A DNA stretch of 64,000 bases, taken from positions 60,947-124,946 of the forward strand of contig URQQ01000003.1 of assembly GCA_900549995.1 (NCBI GenBank), given 5' to 3'. This document shows positions 23,020 to 31,987 of the stretch, in pieces. Source of the DNA: an uncultured Lachnospiraceae bacterium (GTDB lineage Bacteria > Bacillota > Clostridia > Lachnospirales > Lachnospiraceae). The notes beneath the pieces are model-generated. The model did not search any database and was not told the origin of the DNA. It was given only the letters and a program-made list of their open reading frames with translations. A program made the translations under genes and the position numbers. Position 1 is the first letter of the stretch. The number at the start of each line of letters is the position of its first letter.

Positions 23020-25074
23020 CTATATATCTCCTTTTTCTATCATATCTTTGATTGTATCTTTCAGCGTAGATACAGCTTCCTCCATATCGGTATGTGAAAA
23101 CTGCGCTCCGGCGGTATTCAGATGACCGCCTCCGCCGATTCTCTCCATAATAATCTGGACATTCACTTCATCGATGGAACGTGCGCTGACATATATTTTA
23201 TTCCCATATTTTGTAAGTACAAAGGACGCTTTAATCCCTTCGATATTCAGAAGTTCATTCGCAGCCTGTGCCCCGATAATCGTAGGGCTGTCAATCTTCT
23301 TATCCTGGCACGTTGAGATCGCATACTCACCAAGAAAAACTTCCGCACCCGTGATGATCTCTGCCTTCGCACGGTAGGAATCAATATCATCCCGGAACAT
23401 TTTACGGATATACGTAATATCAGCTCCGCATCTTCTCAAAAATGCTGCCGCTTCAAATGTACGCACACCAGTCCTGTTCATAAAATTATTCGTATCAATC
23501 ATGATTCCGGCGTACATACTGTTTGCCTCGATGTTATTGATTTTCACATCATCCACAATATACTGAAGCACTTCTGCGACCATCTCACAGGAGGAGGACG
23601 CATATGGTTCAATGTACGAAAGAACCGCATTCTCAATCACAGTACTGCTCTGACGGTGATGATCCAGTACCGCCACAGTTGTTCCCATTTCAAGAAGCTT
23701 CTCACATTCTGTCATCTGCGGTTTATTCGTATCTACCACAATCACCATCGTATTATCTGTCACAACGTGCTCTACACGATCTGAATTGATAAACAGATCA
23801 TCCGGATATTCCGGATTATTCTGGAATGACTCATACAACGGACGCACCGAAGAGGTAATGTCGTTGAGCACAATGTGTGCCGGTTTTTCAAGTGCCGTCG
23901 CCGCCCGGTATATTCCGACCGCTGCTCCAAAAGAATCCACATCGCCGATCTTATGTCCCATGACAATCACCTGATCCTTGGCAATAATAAACTCTCTGAG
24001 CGCTTCCGCTTTGACACGCGCCTTCACTCTGGTATTCTTGGATGTCTGCTCTCTCTTTCCGCCGTAGTACATGATACCATGGCAGTCCTTAACAACAGCC
24101 TGATCACCGCCCCTTGCAAGTGCAAGATCGATCGCCACCCTTGTATAGTTATAGCTCTGAGCATACGTCTCCGCACTGATCCCAAGTCCAATGCTGAGTG
24201 TCGCCGGAGTATTGTTCCCGATGTTAATGCTTTTGACATCTTCAAGGAGTGAAAAACGGTCCTCCTCGATTTTCTTAAATGACACCTTCTTGATTGCGAC
24301 AAAGTATTTGTCTTTCTCAAGCTTCTTGACAATACCGTCAACTTTGCCGATGTACTGGTTAATCTTACGGTCAATCAGCGCAACAAGAAGCGACTGGCGG
24401 ACTTCCTCAACACTTTCCATCACTTCATCATAATTGTCAATGTAGATAAGCCCCGACACAAGGCGCTGCTGCTCATTCGCTTTCACATAGGCATTCAGCT
24501 CTGTGACATCCTTTAAATGAACTGCTATAAAATATTCTTTTTCTTCCGGGAGCTGCAAAAGCTGTTCCGTCTCACTGAAACCTTCCACAGAAACCTTGCA
24601 TAATTCCGCCTCATAGTCCCTCTCATGGAACCTGACTTCTATCTGTATTTTTTCATTTTCTTCTTTTGGAAATACTCCTCTGTTCAGTTCTGGAATATAC
24701 TTGCTCAGATATGCTTCCGTCTTCTGCTTTCCGACAATCGTGCTTCTGAACTGGTCATTCATCCAGACGATTTTACCGTCATCCAACAGTATAGCATAAG
24801 GTACGGCAAGTTCTTTCAGCAATGTATTCTGAACCACTCCATACTGGGCAGCAAATTCCACCAGATCTGCAAGAATCAGGGATTTATTATAAAAATATAA
24901 TACTCCGACGATCACTGCATATATGGCAACAAAGGCAGACATTAACAACCCGGCTCTTCTGTCAATCATAAAAATCCACAGATTCATGGCAATCAAAAGA
25001 AGTGTCATGATTGCAGGCCACTGCATATAAAGTCTTAATTGTCCCTTTAACTGCACATTATTTTTTTTCTTCAT
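23020..25074 (-). CDS. gdpP: Cyclic-di-AMP phosphodiesterase GdpP
   Basis: A 684-residue membrane protein that hydrolyses c-di-AMP to pApA. Two N-terminal transmembrane helices (about 18-60) are followed by a PAS-like domain (about 75-190), a degenerate GGDEF domain (about 195-320) and the DHH-DHHA1 catalytic module (about 345-684). The metal-site motifs are VMGHKIGDVDSFGA, VVDTNKP, VLDHHRQ and the terminal GGGGHLNTAGAQF. In Firmicutes it counterbalances diadenylate cyclase and influences K+ balance, cell-wall stress and beta-lactam tolerance. An extended -10 promoter lies at 25197-25205. Confidence 0.95.
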   Translation of the reverse strand: MKKKNNVQLKGQLRLYMQWPAIMTLLLIAMNLWIFMIDRRAGLLMSAFVAIYAVIVGVLYFYNKSLILADLVEFAAQYGVVQNTLLKELAVPYAILLDDGKIVWMNDQFRSTIVGKQKTEAYLSKYIPELNRGVFPKEENEKIQIEVRFHERDYEAELCKVSVEGFSETEQLLQLPEEKEYFIAVHLKDVTELNAYVKANEQQRLVSGLIYIDNYDEVMESVEEVRQSLLVALIDRKINQYIGKVDGIVKKLEKDKYFVAIKKVSFKKIEEDRFSLLEDVKSINIGNNTPATLSIGLGISAETYAQSYNYTRVAIDLALARGGDQAVVKDCHGIMYYGGKREQTSKNTRVKARVKAEALREFIIAKDQVIVMGHKIGDVDSFGAAVGIYRAATALEKPAHIVLNDITSSVRPLYESFQNNPEYPDDLFINSDRVEHVVTDNTMVIVVDTNKPQMTECEKLLEMGTTVAVLDHHRQSSTVIENAVLSYIEPYASSSCEMVAEVLQYIVDDVKINNIEANSMYAGIMIDTNNFMNRTGVRTFEAAAFLRRCGADITYIRKMFRDDIDSYRAKAEIITGAEVFLGEYAISTCQDKKIDSPTIIGAQAANELLNIEGIKASFVLTKYGNKIYVSARSIDEVNVQIIMERIGGGGHLNTAGAQFSHTDMEEAVSTLKDTIKDMIEKGDI

Positions 25075-25196
25075 GTTTCTTCCTCAATCTCACACAATAG
25101 GCTATCCTGCCCACAATGTGTTTCTTACTGAACTTAACGCCAGAAATTTGTTGTATCCTCCTGGCCGCCTGCCACATACAAAGCTACACATATTCT

Positions 25197-25205
25197 ATTA
25201 TAGCA
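25197..25205 (-). promoter_or_regulatory. Extended -10 promoter of gdpP-rplI-dnaB
   Basis: Minus-strand TGC followed by TATAAT, about 120 bases before the gdpP start. No convincing -35 hexamer. Confidence 0.5.
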
Positions 25206-25225
25206 CTATTCTGCGCATTTTAAAA

Positions 25226-25258
25226 GAAAAAAAGGCGGCCCCTTCTAAAGGAGCCGTC
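25226..25258 (-). terminator. Intrinsic terminator after galE
   Basis: GC-rich minus-strand hairpin (arms GACGGCTCCTT and AAGGGGCCGCC with one mismatch) followed by TTTTTTT. It ends the nucleotidyltransferase-kinase-galE unit 17 bases after galE. Confidence 0.85.
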
Positions 25259-25274
25259 TTCGGCGGTTTTCTCT

Positions 25275-26291
25275 CTATTCTACATATCCATCCGGATTGC
25301 CTGACTGCCATCTCCATGAATCTTCACACATCTCATCCAGACCTCTGACTGCTTCCCATCCAAGCTCGTTCTTTGCTTTTGCAGGGTCGGCATAACAGGT
25401 CGCAATATCACCCGGACGTCTGTCTTTGATTTCGTATGGGATCTTTTTCCCGCATGCTTTTTCAAATGCTTTCACAATATCAAGTACGGAGTATCCTTTT
25501 CCTGTCCCAAGGTTATAGATGGAAACACCATCTTTTTTCTGAAGCTTCTCAATGGCTTTCACATGACCAAGCGCCAGATCCACTACATGAATATAGTCTC
25601 TGACTCCAGTTCCGTCCGGAGTATCATAGTCATTGCCAAATACACCAAGGCATTTCAATTTGCCGACTGCAACCTGCGTAATGTAAGGGATCAGATTGTT
25701 CGGGATACCCTTTGGATTCTCACCGATTCTTCCGCTCTTATGTGCCCCGATTGGGTTAAAGTAACGAAGAAGCACAACATTCCATTCCGGGTCTGCCGTA
25801 TGAAGGTCTGTCAGAATCTGCTCCAGCATGGACTTGGTCCAGCCATACGGATTCGTAACTTCTCCCTTCGGGCATTCCTCTGTAATCGGCACAAAAGCAG
25901 GGTCTCCGTACACAGTCGCAGAAGAACTGAAGACAATATTCTTCACTCCCGCATTTCTCATCGCATCACAGAGCACAAGTGTACCTGTAATATTGTTATG
26001 ATAATATTCCAGCGGCTTGGAAACAGACTCTCCGACAGCCTTAAGCCCTGCAAAATGAATGACCGAATCAATCTCTTCCTGAGCAAAGATGTTCTTTAAA
26101 GCCTCTGCATCCAGAAGGTCTGCCTCATAAAACTTTACTGTCTTTCCTGTGATTTCCTCTACACGTCTCAGAGATTCCTTGCATGAGTTGCACAGATTGT
26201 CAACCACTACAACTTCATATCCTTCATTTAACAATTCCACACATGTGTGGCTGCCAATATATCCTGCTCCGCCTGTTACTAAAATTGCCAT
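25275..26291 (-). CDS. galE: UDP-glucose/UDP-N-acetylglucosamine 4-epimerase
   Basis: A 338-residue short-chain dehydrogenase-type epimerase interconverting UDP-Gal and UDP-Glc (and possibly UDP-GalNAc and UDP-GlcNAc). The NAD motif is VTGGAGYIGSH at residues 5-15, the catalytic Ser/Thr is in FSSSATVYGD, and the Tyr-Lys pair is in NPYGWTKSMLEQ. The ATG at 26291 is preceded by AAAGGAGG; the upstream in-frame sequence from 26447 lies inside the kinase gene. As the last gene of the lacto-N-biose unit it corresponds to LnpD of bifidobacteria. Confidence 0.93.
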   Translation of the reverse strand: MAILVTGGAGYIGSHTCVELLNEGYEVVVVDNLCNSCKESLRRVEEITGKTVKFYEADLLDAEALKNIFAQEEIDSVIHFAGLKAVGESVSKPLEYYHNNITGTLVLCDAMRNAGVKNIVFSSSATVYGDPAFVPITEECPKGEVTNPYGWTKSMLEQILTDLHTADPEWNVVLLRYFNPIGAHKSGRIGENPKGIPNNLIPYITQVAVGKLKCLGVFGNDYDTPDGTGVRDYIHVVDLALGHVKAIEKLQKKDGVSIYNLGTGKGYSVLDIVKAFEKACGKKIPYEIKDRRPGDIATCYADPAKAKNELGWEAVRGLDEMCEDSWRWQSGNPDGYVE

Positions 26292-26313
26292 TTTTCTTCC
26301 TCCTTTATTAGGA

Positions 26314-27429
26314 CTACTGATTATATTTTGCGGTAATATTCTGCATTGTTTCCCATTTTTCTTCCATATCCTGCACCAGTTTAAACTGGGTACGGCATCT
26401 GTCCAGGTTGTGGCCTTCCCGGTGGATCTTGAAATAATTATCTCCATCGAGATAATCCGTCAGGAAACGCATTCCGCATTCAAACGTCATGACTTTCGCT
26501 CCGACCGGCATAAGCTCAATCTCCCTTTTCGTAAGTTTGCCGCCGCATCCTTCCACAAATCCCTTTGTGTACAGTTCAAATAATCCCATATCACAGGATA
26601 CTTTGTCAAGATCTGTTTCGTCTTCCGCCGCTGTGCTTGCCCCGAAACGGATAGAATCGCCAAAATCATTCATCGCAAGTCCCGGCATTACAGTGTCAAG
26701 GTCGATCACGCAGATCCCCCGGCGTGTCTTATCATCGATCATGATATTATTCAGTTTTGTATCGTTATGTGTAACACGAAGCGGAATCTCCCCCTTCGCC
26801 TGCATATCACTGAAAATATCTGCCAGATCTTCATGGTCTAATACGAACTGGATTTCTTTCTTTACCCCTTCTGCTCTTCCCATGACATCTCTTTTCACAG
26901 TTTCTTTAAATACCTGGAATCTTGCCTTTGTATCATGGAATCCTTTGATTGTCTCGTGCAGTGTCTCCGCCGGATAATCGGCCAGCAGCCTCTGAAAATT
27001 ACCGAACGAAACAGCACTCTCATAAAAATCTTCCGGTTTTTCCACCTTATCATAAGACGTAGCACCTTCGATAAATTTGTATGCTCTCCAGTAATTTCCT
27101 TTGGAATCTATGTAGAATGGCTTTCCATCCACTGCCTTGATAACGTTTAATGTCTCACGGTCAGGATCTCCGCCGTTCTCGATAATTCTTTCCCTGAGAT
27201 AAGAAGTAACTCCCAGAATATTCTCCATCAGTTGTTCCGGATTCTGAAAAATCTCACTGTTCATTCTCTGAAGAATCACACGGATACTTCCCATATCTGC
27301 AATCTGAAATCTGAGCAGAAATGTATCATTGATATGTCCGCTTCCGTATGGATGCTCCTCTACAAGCATCCCCTCAAATCTGAAATTTCCGATCGCCTCG
27401 TCAATCTGGCTTCTTTCAACTAACTCCAT
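26314..27429 (-). CDS. nahK: N-acetylhexosamine 1-kinase (LnpB/NahK-type phosphotransferase)
   Basis: A 371-residue aminoglycoside-phosphotransferase-fold kinase that, by homology and context, phosphorylates GlcNAc/GalNAc at C1 after phosphorolysis of lacto-N-biose or galacto-N-biose. Visible motifs are the glycine-rich start YGSGHINDTFLLRF, the catalytic loop RVTHNDTKLNNIMID (Asp as base), the metal-binding DLDTVMPG, and the conserved DFGDSIRFGAS. It lies three bases after the nucleotidyltransferase gene and 22 before galE. The GH112 phosphorylase nearby makes the NahK assignment much more likely than antibiotic or choline kinase. Confidence 0.88.
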   Translation of the reverse strand: MELVERSQIDEAIGNFRFEGMLVEEHPYGSGHINDTFLLRFQIADMGSIRVILQRMNSEIFQNPEQLMENILGVTSYLRERIIENGGDPDRETLNVIKAVDGKPFYIDSKGNYWRAYKFIEGATSYDKVEKPEDFYESAVSFGNFQRLLADYPAETLHETIKGFHDTKARFQVFKETVKRDVMGRAEGVKKEIQFVLDHEDLADIFSDMQAKGEIPLRVTHNDTKLNNIMIDDKTRRGICVIDLDTVMPGLAMNDFGDSIRFGASTAAEDETDLDKVSCDMGLFELYTKGFVEGCGGKLTKREIELMPVGAKVMTFECGMRFLTDYLDGDNYFKIHREGHNLDRCRTQFKLVQDMEEKWETMQNITAKYNQ

Positions 27430-27431
27430 GA

Positions 27432-28358
27432 TTATTTATCCTCCCAAAGTTTTTCAGGATAAAGGCCGCTTTCCTTCAATTTTCTGATTGCCTCAACAAC
27501 AACCGGCTTATCCTCTTTATAAGTGACCCCATACCATTTATCCGTAGATTTCAGTACAGCTACCGTCGCCTTATCCGCTTTCAGCAGATCACTGACAACT
27601 GTCGGCAGAAAATACTCACATTTCATCGGATTGCTCTTTAACCCTTCCTCAAGGAATGCCGGGAATCCGTCTCTGATTTCTTTCAATATGCTGGCTGTAA
27701 ATCCCCACATATTCATAGATACAATGCTGTCAACCGGAAGCGGAACCCATGTCTGTCCGTCATCCTCAGTGTAGGCAGCTCCGCCGTCCCTTTTTTCAAT
27801 CCTTGTTCTCTCATGAATTCCGATCAGTTCTCCATCTTCATTCATATCACAGACTCCGCGGGCAACATGGCCGTTGTCTGTCAATGTATTCTTTAACAGA
27901 TACCCAACCATCGTATAACGGTATTTCTCATCATCCTCATGTGTGGAAAGGTAATCAAAAATCACCTGGAACGCATGGCTTCCGTAATAATCATCTGCGT
28001 TTATGACTGCGAAAGGTCCGTCTACCACATCAATACAGCTCAATACAGCATGCGCTGTTCCCCATGGTTTTACACGACCTTCAGGCAGCTTATATCCCTC
28101 CGGAAGATTATTGAGATCCTGGTATACATACTCCACTTCCATGATCTCTTCCATGCGGCGTCCAACTGCCTCTTTGAAATCTTCCTCATTTTCTTTTTTG
28201 ATAATAAATATAACTTTCTCAAACCCGGCTCTTTTTGCATCATAAATCGAAAAGTCCATGATGATATGTCCCTGGTCATCCACCGGGTCAATCTGTTTTA
28301 ATCCACCGTAACGGCTTCCCATACCTGCTGCCATAATGACTAATACTGGTTTTTTCAT
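27432..28358 (-). CDS. Sugar-1-phosphate nucleotidyltransferase
   Basis: A 308-residue GT-A-fold NTP transferase with the signature AAGMGSRYGGLKQ (residues 10-22), metal-site Asp in FAVINADDYYG and VKPWGTAHAVL substrate motif. No acyltransferase beta-helix follows, so it is not GlmU. In the bifidobacterial lacto-N-biose cluster this position is held by LnpC, a GalT-like uridylyltransferase of another fold. I infer that this enzyme converts Gal-1-P and/or HexNAc-1-P to the UDP-sugars used by the following galE. The exact nucleotide and sugar are unknown. It is the first gene of a unit with the same operator as the importer operon. Confidence 0.88.
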   Translation of the reverse strand: MKKPVLVIMAAGMGSRYGGLKQIDPVDDQGHIIMDFSIYDAKRAGFEKVIFIIKKENEEDFKEAVGRRMEEIMEVEYVYQDLNNLPEGYKLPEGRVKPWGTAHAVLSCIDVVDGPFAVINADDYYGSHAFQVIFDYLSTHEDDEKYRYTMVGYLLKNTLTDNGHVARGVCDMNEDGELIGIHERTRIEKRDGGAAYTEDDGQTWVPLPVDSIVSMNMWGFTASILKEIRDGFPAFLEEGLKSNPMKCEYFLPTVVSDLLKADKATVAVLKSTDKWYGVTYKEDKPVVVEAIRKLKESGLYPEKLWEDK

Positions 28359-28414
28359 TCTTATGTCCTCCTTCGAATTTCACAGTAATGATCTTCTCTT
28401 TTTCAACTGTACTC

Positions 28415-28472
28415 ATTATAGTATAAATGGTTGAAAAAAGCTTTATCTAATTCTTCTTCTGTTTTGCACTAT
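28415..28472 (-). promoter_or_regulatory. Promoter with 32-bp activator element, nucleotidyltransferase-nahK-galE unit
   Basis: TATAAT lies at 28415-28420 with no good -35 box. Exactly 20 bases upstream begins a 32-bp element (28441-28472), on the plus strand CTTTATCTAAT, ten bases, TTTTGCACTAT. Both half-sites recur exactly, with the same 10-base gap and the same distance to the -10, before the importer operon at 31872-31903. The location over the -35 region fits an AraC-type class II activator. Confidence 0.75.
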
Positions 28473-28498
28473 TGTCCTGTTTTGTCATCCGATACTAC

Positions 28499-28537
28499 AA
28501 AAAAGTCTGCAAGAAGACATTTCTCACAGACCTTTTT
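28499..28537 (-). terminator. Intrinsic terminator after the importer operon
   Basis: Minus-strand hairpin with GTCTG/CAGAC arms and further pairing (TGAGAA/TTCTTG region), followed by six T residues, just after the second permease stop. Confidence 0.75.
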
Positions 28538-28558
28538 ATTCGTTTTCTTTCGTTAATA

Positions 28559-29437
28559 CTAACCTTTGATTCCTCCGGTAACACCTCCGATAATCTTTTC
28601 AGATAAGAAAATATAGAGAATAAATGTCGGAAGGAATACAATAACTACAGCAGCAAACATTCCTGCCCAGTCTCCGGTATACTTCATGGAGTTAATCATT
28701 CCATACAATCCTACCGCTACCGGCCTTAACTCATCCGAGTTGGCAAAAATCAATGACAGGAAGTACTCATTCCATATATTGATAAAGTTGAAGATTGTAA
28801 CTGTCACAAGTCCTGACTGTGCCATCGGGAACATAATCTGCCAAAATGTCTTTGTAGGCGAACATCCATCAATCGCCGCAGCCTCCTCATACGTTCTTGA
28901 CAGGTTACTGAAGAACGTCAGCAGGAAAATCGTGGTATATGGTACGTTAATTCCTATGTAGAGCAGTACAAGCACTACCCTGTTTATCATCGGATGGTTC
29001 ATAACCCCAAGCCCTGCCACGATACTGAACAGCGGCAGAATGACCATGATTACAGGAACACCCATTGCAGAGACAAGCCCTGTCTGAATGATCTTATTTG
29101 CAATAAATTTAAACCTCGAAAGCACATAGGCTGCCGGCGCACAAATCACAATCAGCGCCACACAGGAAATGATCGAGTATACGAGTGAATTGGTGAAGAA
29201 TGTAGATACATTCGATGAACTCCAAGCTTTCGAATAGTTTTCAAAATGAAGTCCTGTAGGGAAGCTCATTGTCTTGTTCGCAAAAATATCCCTTGTTGTA
29301 GAAAGACTGGCACAGAAAACCCAGCCAAGCAGGACCACCGTAAATCCTACCCACAAAATCAGGATCAGATATCCAGGGGCAAGCTTTAATTCTTTTTTTG
29401 CATTGAATTTTTTGATTTCTTTCTTTTCCTTTGCCAT
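28559..29437 (-). CDS. ABC sugar transporter permease (second subunit, MalG-like)
   Basis: A 292-residue carbohydrate ABC permease with six predicted membrane helices. The first is at about residues 20-45. The cytoplasmic ATPase-contact (EAA) loop is YEEAAAIDGCSPTKTFWQIMFPM at about 195-217. With the lipoprotein and first permease it forms a CUT1-type importer. No ATP-binding subunit is encoded here; such systems commonly share an MsmK-like ATPase encoded elsewhere. The ATG at 29437 has GGAGGGGAG upstream. Confidence 0.9.
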   Translation of the reverse strand: MAKEKKEIKKFNAKKELKLAPGYLILILWVGFTVVLLGWVFCASLSTTRDIFANKTMSFPTGLHFENYSKAWSSSNVSTFFTNSLVYSIISCVALIVICAPAAYVLSRFKFIANKIIQTGLVSAMGVPVIMVILPLFSIVAGLGVMNHPMINRVVLVLLYIGINVPYTTIFLLTFFSNLSRTYEEAAAIDGCSPTKTFWQIMFPMAQSGLVTVTIFNFINIWNEYFLSLIFANSDELRPVAVGLYGMINSMKYTGDWAGMFAAVVIVFLPTFILYIFLSEKIIGGVTGGIKG

Positions 29438-29452
29438 AATTCCACTCCCCTC

Positions 29453-30358
29453 CTAGAATTCCAGATCATCATCTTTCAGAACTTTGTTCGCAACTGTAAA
29501 TACAAGTACAACGCAGACACAGAGAATTACACCGACCGTCGCACCGATTCCCGCGTTCCTCTCAGTAACTACATTTCCTGCTCCAAATGTCTGAAGGTAC
29601 ATATAAACCATTGGTACAATTGTCTGCTTATCTGCCGTAACAGTTGAGAACAGCTGTGACCATACAAAGAACGCCACGGAACTTACAGACCACATTGTAA
29701 TATTTGTTTTAAACACGCCTTTTAAAAGGGGAAGTGTGATGTAACGGAATCCGCTCACCTTGTTCGTACCGTCAATCGTTGCCGCCTCATAAAGTTCAGG
29801 GCTGATTCTCTCAATTCCGCTGGTCCAGATCAACATATGATATCCAACCATACCAAAACAATATGCCAAAAGAAGCGCCATAAACTTGTGCCCGCTGTCG
29901 AGCCACTGCACTTCCGCCAGACCCTTTGCTCCAATTTTGGTAAAAAATGTTTTCAAAAGTCCAAACTTCGGGCTGTATACATACTGCAGCCACATTGTTG
30001 CAAGTGCTACCGCACTTACTATATTCGGCAGATATATCATCGCACGGAAGAATTTCTTAAAACGGATACCACTTGTAATAATGACTGCAAGAAGCAATGA
30101 AAATGACATTACAATCAGTCCGCCTATCAGCCATATTTTAAAAAGGTTCCACATAGATGTCCGGAAAATTGCAGTTGTAGCAAGTGTCTTATAGTTCTCG
30201 ATTCCGGAAAACTCCCATGCACTCATCGGAGCAGTGACATTATCAATTTTAAAAAATGTCATTAAAACTGTCCGGATGATCGGGTACAAGAACACGATCA
30301 GAAACATGATCACTGCCGGTGCTAAAAAACCAACAATCATTCCTCTATTTTTTTTCAT
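29453..30358 (-). CDS. ABC sugar transporter permease (first subunit, MalF-like)
   Basis: A 301-residue CUT1 permease with about six membrane helices. The EAA loop is YEAATIDGTNKVSGFRYITLPLL near residues 190-212. The start follows AAGGGGG at proper distance. It is separated from the lipoprotein gene by 166 bases holding a hairpin and from the second permease by 15 bases. Genomic context with the GH112 phosphorylase indicates lacto-N-biose/galacto-N-biose import, analogous to the GltABC system of bifidobacteria. Confidence 0.9.
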   Translation of the reverse strand: MKKNRGMIVGFLAPAVIMFLIVFLYPIIRTVLMTFFKIDNVTAPMSAWEFSGIENYKTLATTAIFRTSMWNLFKIWLIGGLIVMSFSLLLAVIITSGIRFKKFFRAMIYLPNIVSAVALATMWLQYVYSPKFGLLKTFFTKIGAKGLAEVQWLDSGHKFMALLLAYCFGMVGYHMLIWTSGIERISPELYEAATIDGTNKVSGFRYITLPLLKGVFKTNITMWSVSSVAFFVWSQLFSTVTADKQTIVPMVYMYLQTFGAGNVVTERNAGIGATVGVILCVCVVLVFTVANKVLKDDDLEF

Positions 30359-30469
30359 CGAATAACCCCCTTTTCTATTTCATAATCACCATCCAGGCCG
30401 GTGACCAGAGTTTTCATCATCGTCATCAAAAATATTTTCGAATTTCAGAGACATTTACTGTAATTTAAA

Positions 30470-30503
30470 ATGAGGCGGCAGCGTGTTAACGATGCCACCT
30501 CAT
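30470..30503 (-). terminator. Hairpin between binding-protein and permease genes (partial terminator)
   Basis: 11-base arms (30470-30480, 30493-30503, one mismatch), followed on the minus strand by TTTTAAATT, about 20 bases after the lipoprotein stop. Such hairpins often raise binding protein over permease expression by partial termination and RNA stabilisation. Confidence 0.6.
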
Positions 30504-30524
30504 AAACTCATATATGGGTTTTTA

Positions 30525-31802
30525 CTATTTACCAGCTGCTTTCATCTCATCTACAAATCCCTGTGCGTCAATTGTTCCGCCAAGTAATTTCTGTGTTCCT
30601 TCTTTGATTGCTGGTGTAACATTTGCATTTTCTTCAATTCCGCATGCCCAGTCATAGAAGGATGTTGTTGCATCAAAACCTTCTTTTGCCAGTTCAAGCT
30701 GTTTCGGCCATTTATCTGCATTGTTTTTATCTGCCGGGATACAGAGTGCATCTTCTGTAAATGCAATATCTGATTCGCCTGTTGTCAGATATGTAATGAA
30801 TTCCATAGCTTCTTCGCTCATCTTGGAATCTTTGTTGATTGCCAATACCTGATTCGCAATATTATTTGCTGTGTTATCATCTTTTCCGCCGTCTATTGTT
30901 GGATAGTTAAAATATCCATACTCAAAATCTTCTGCTGCTGTATCTTTGATTTCGTTTGGAAGCCAAGTTCCGTCGATAACGATTGCTGCTTCGCCTACTG
31001 CAAATTCTGTATTCTGTCCAGCCGGGAATACGTTAGAAGCGATATTCTCTGTAAAATATCCTTTTTTCGCAAATCCTTCTAAATCCTGAGCCATTTTAAG
31101 AACTGCCGGGTCATCCCATTCACCGTTCTTTACGATCTCTTTTACTCTGTCCTGTCCGACATATCTTGCAAGATGATATCCTGAGAAGCATGTCATATAT
31201 GCATCATCCGCTGTGATTGGTGTTATACCTGCATCTTTCAGCTTCTGGCATACTGCGTCGAATTCTGCCCATGTCTTAGGTGCTTCTGTAACTCCGGCTT
31301 TATCAAATAAAGCTTTGTTATACATAAATCCAAAGATTGACGGCTGATAAGGAATTGATTTTAATGTACCGCCGCCTGCATTACGTGCAATCTGGAATAA
31401 TGTTTCATTGCCATATTTTTCCTCGTAATCCTTTGCGAGATCTTCAAGATCCATAATGTAACTTCCCCAAGTTCCATTTACACGGTTTACATCTTCATCA
31501 AATACGTCAATTGTCTGTCCGCCGTTCAAAGCAGGCTCCAGTCCTTCACGCTGTCCTGTACGTCCCTTGAACTGAACATCAACCTTTACTCCGGTCTCTT
31601 TTTCGTAGCGTTTGATTGCTTCCTGAATTACCATCCCCTGAGGTTCGGAAGACTCCCACATCGACCAATACACCAGTTTTTTCCCGGAATCTTTGCTGTC
31701 ACTTCCTGAACCACCGTCGTCAGCCTTCTTCCCACCACATCCGGCTGCCAGTGACGCAATCATTCCAACACACAGTAACACACTTAAAACTTTTTTCTTC
31801 AT
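30525..31802 (-). CDS. Extracellular sugar-binding lipoprotein (ABC importer)
   Basis: A 425-residue family 1 solute-binding protein. The lipoprotein signal is at residues 1-22, with lipobox SLAAGC and a Gly/Ser/Asp-rich tether. The mature part has the family pattern (LVYWSMWESSEPQG start, SIPYQPSIFGFMYNKALFDKAGV, PKTWAEFDAVCQKLKDAGI, GEAAIVIDGTW). It captures the disaccharide outside the cell for the two permeases. Specificity for lacto-N-biose or galacto-N-biose is inferred from the linked GH112 phosphorylase and shared operator. Strong ribosome site AGGAGGAGAGG. Confidence 0.9.
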   Translation of the reverse strand: MKKKVLSVLLCVGMIASLAAGCGGKKADDGGSGSDSKDSGKKLVYWSMWESSEPQGMVIQEAIKRYEKETGVKVDVQFKGRTGQREGLEPALNGGQTIDVFDEDVNRVNGTWGSYIMDLEDLAKDYEEKYGNETLFQIARNAGGGTLKSIPYQPSIFGFMYNKALFDKAGVTEAPKTWAEFDAVCQKLKDAGITPITADDAYMTCFSGYHLARYVGQDRVKEIVKNGEWDDPAVLKMAQDLEGFAKKGYFTENIASNVFPAGQNTEFAVGEAAIVIDGTWLPNEIKDTAAEDFEYGYFNYPTIDGGKDDNTANNIANQVLAINKDSKMSEEAMEFITYLTTGESDIAFTEDALCIPADKNNADKWPKQLELAKEGFDATTSFYDWACGIEENANVTPAIKEGTQKLLGGTIDAQGFVDEMKAAGK

Positions 31803-31845
31803 AAGCCTCTCCTCCTATTTGAGTTTTTCTTTGTTGTTAATATTC

Positions 31846-31903
31846 ATTTTATTACAAAACTGCACAAATTTCTTTATCTAATCAATCCGCTTTTTTGCAC
31901 TAT
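31846..31903 (-). promoter_or_regulatory. Promoter with 32-bp activator element, importer operon
   Basis: The -10 TAAAAT is at 31846-31851 on the minus strand. The 32-bp element at 31872-31903 starts exactly 20 bases upstream of it and repeats both 11-bp half-sites found at 28441-28472, while the ten bases between the halves differ. The AraC gene is divergently transcribed from the same region. Confidence 0.75.
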
Positions 31904-31917
31904 CTGCTTTTTATCCA

Positions 31918-31946
31918 TTGATTTTTTTGTTTTATCAGGTTATTAT
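31918..31946 (+). promoter_or_regulatory. Promoter of the AraC regulator gene
   Basis: TTGATT (31918-31923), 17 bases, TATTAT (31941-31946), divergent from the importer promoter, with the 32-bp element 14 bases upstream of its -35 box. Confidence 0.6.
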
Positions 31947-31987
31947 ATTAGTGACTTTTAACAATTTTACCAATCAAGGAGAACATT

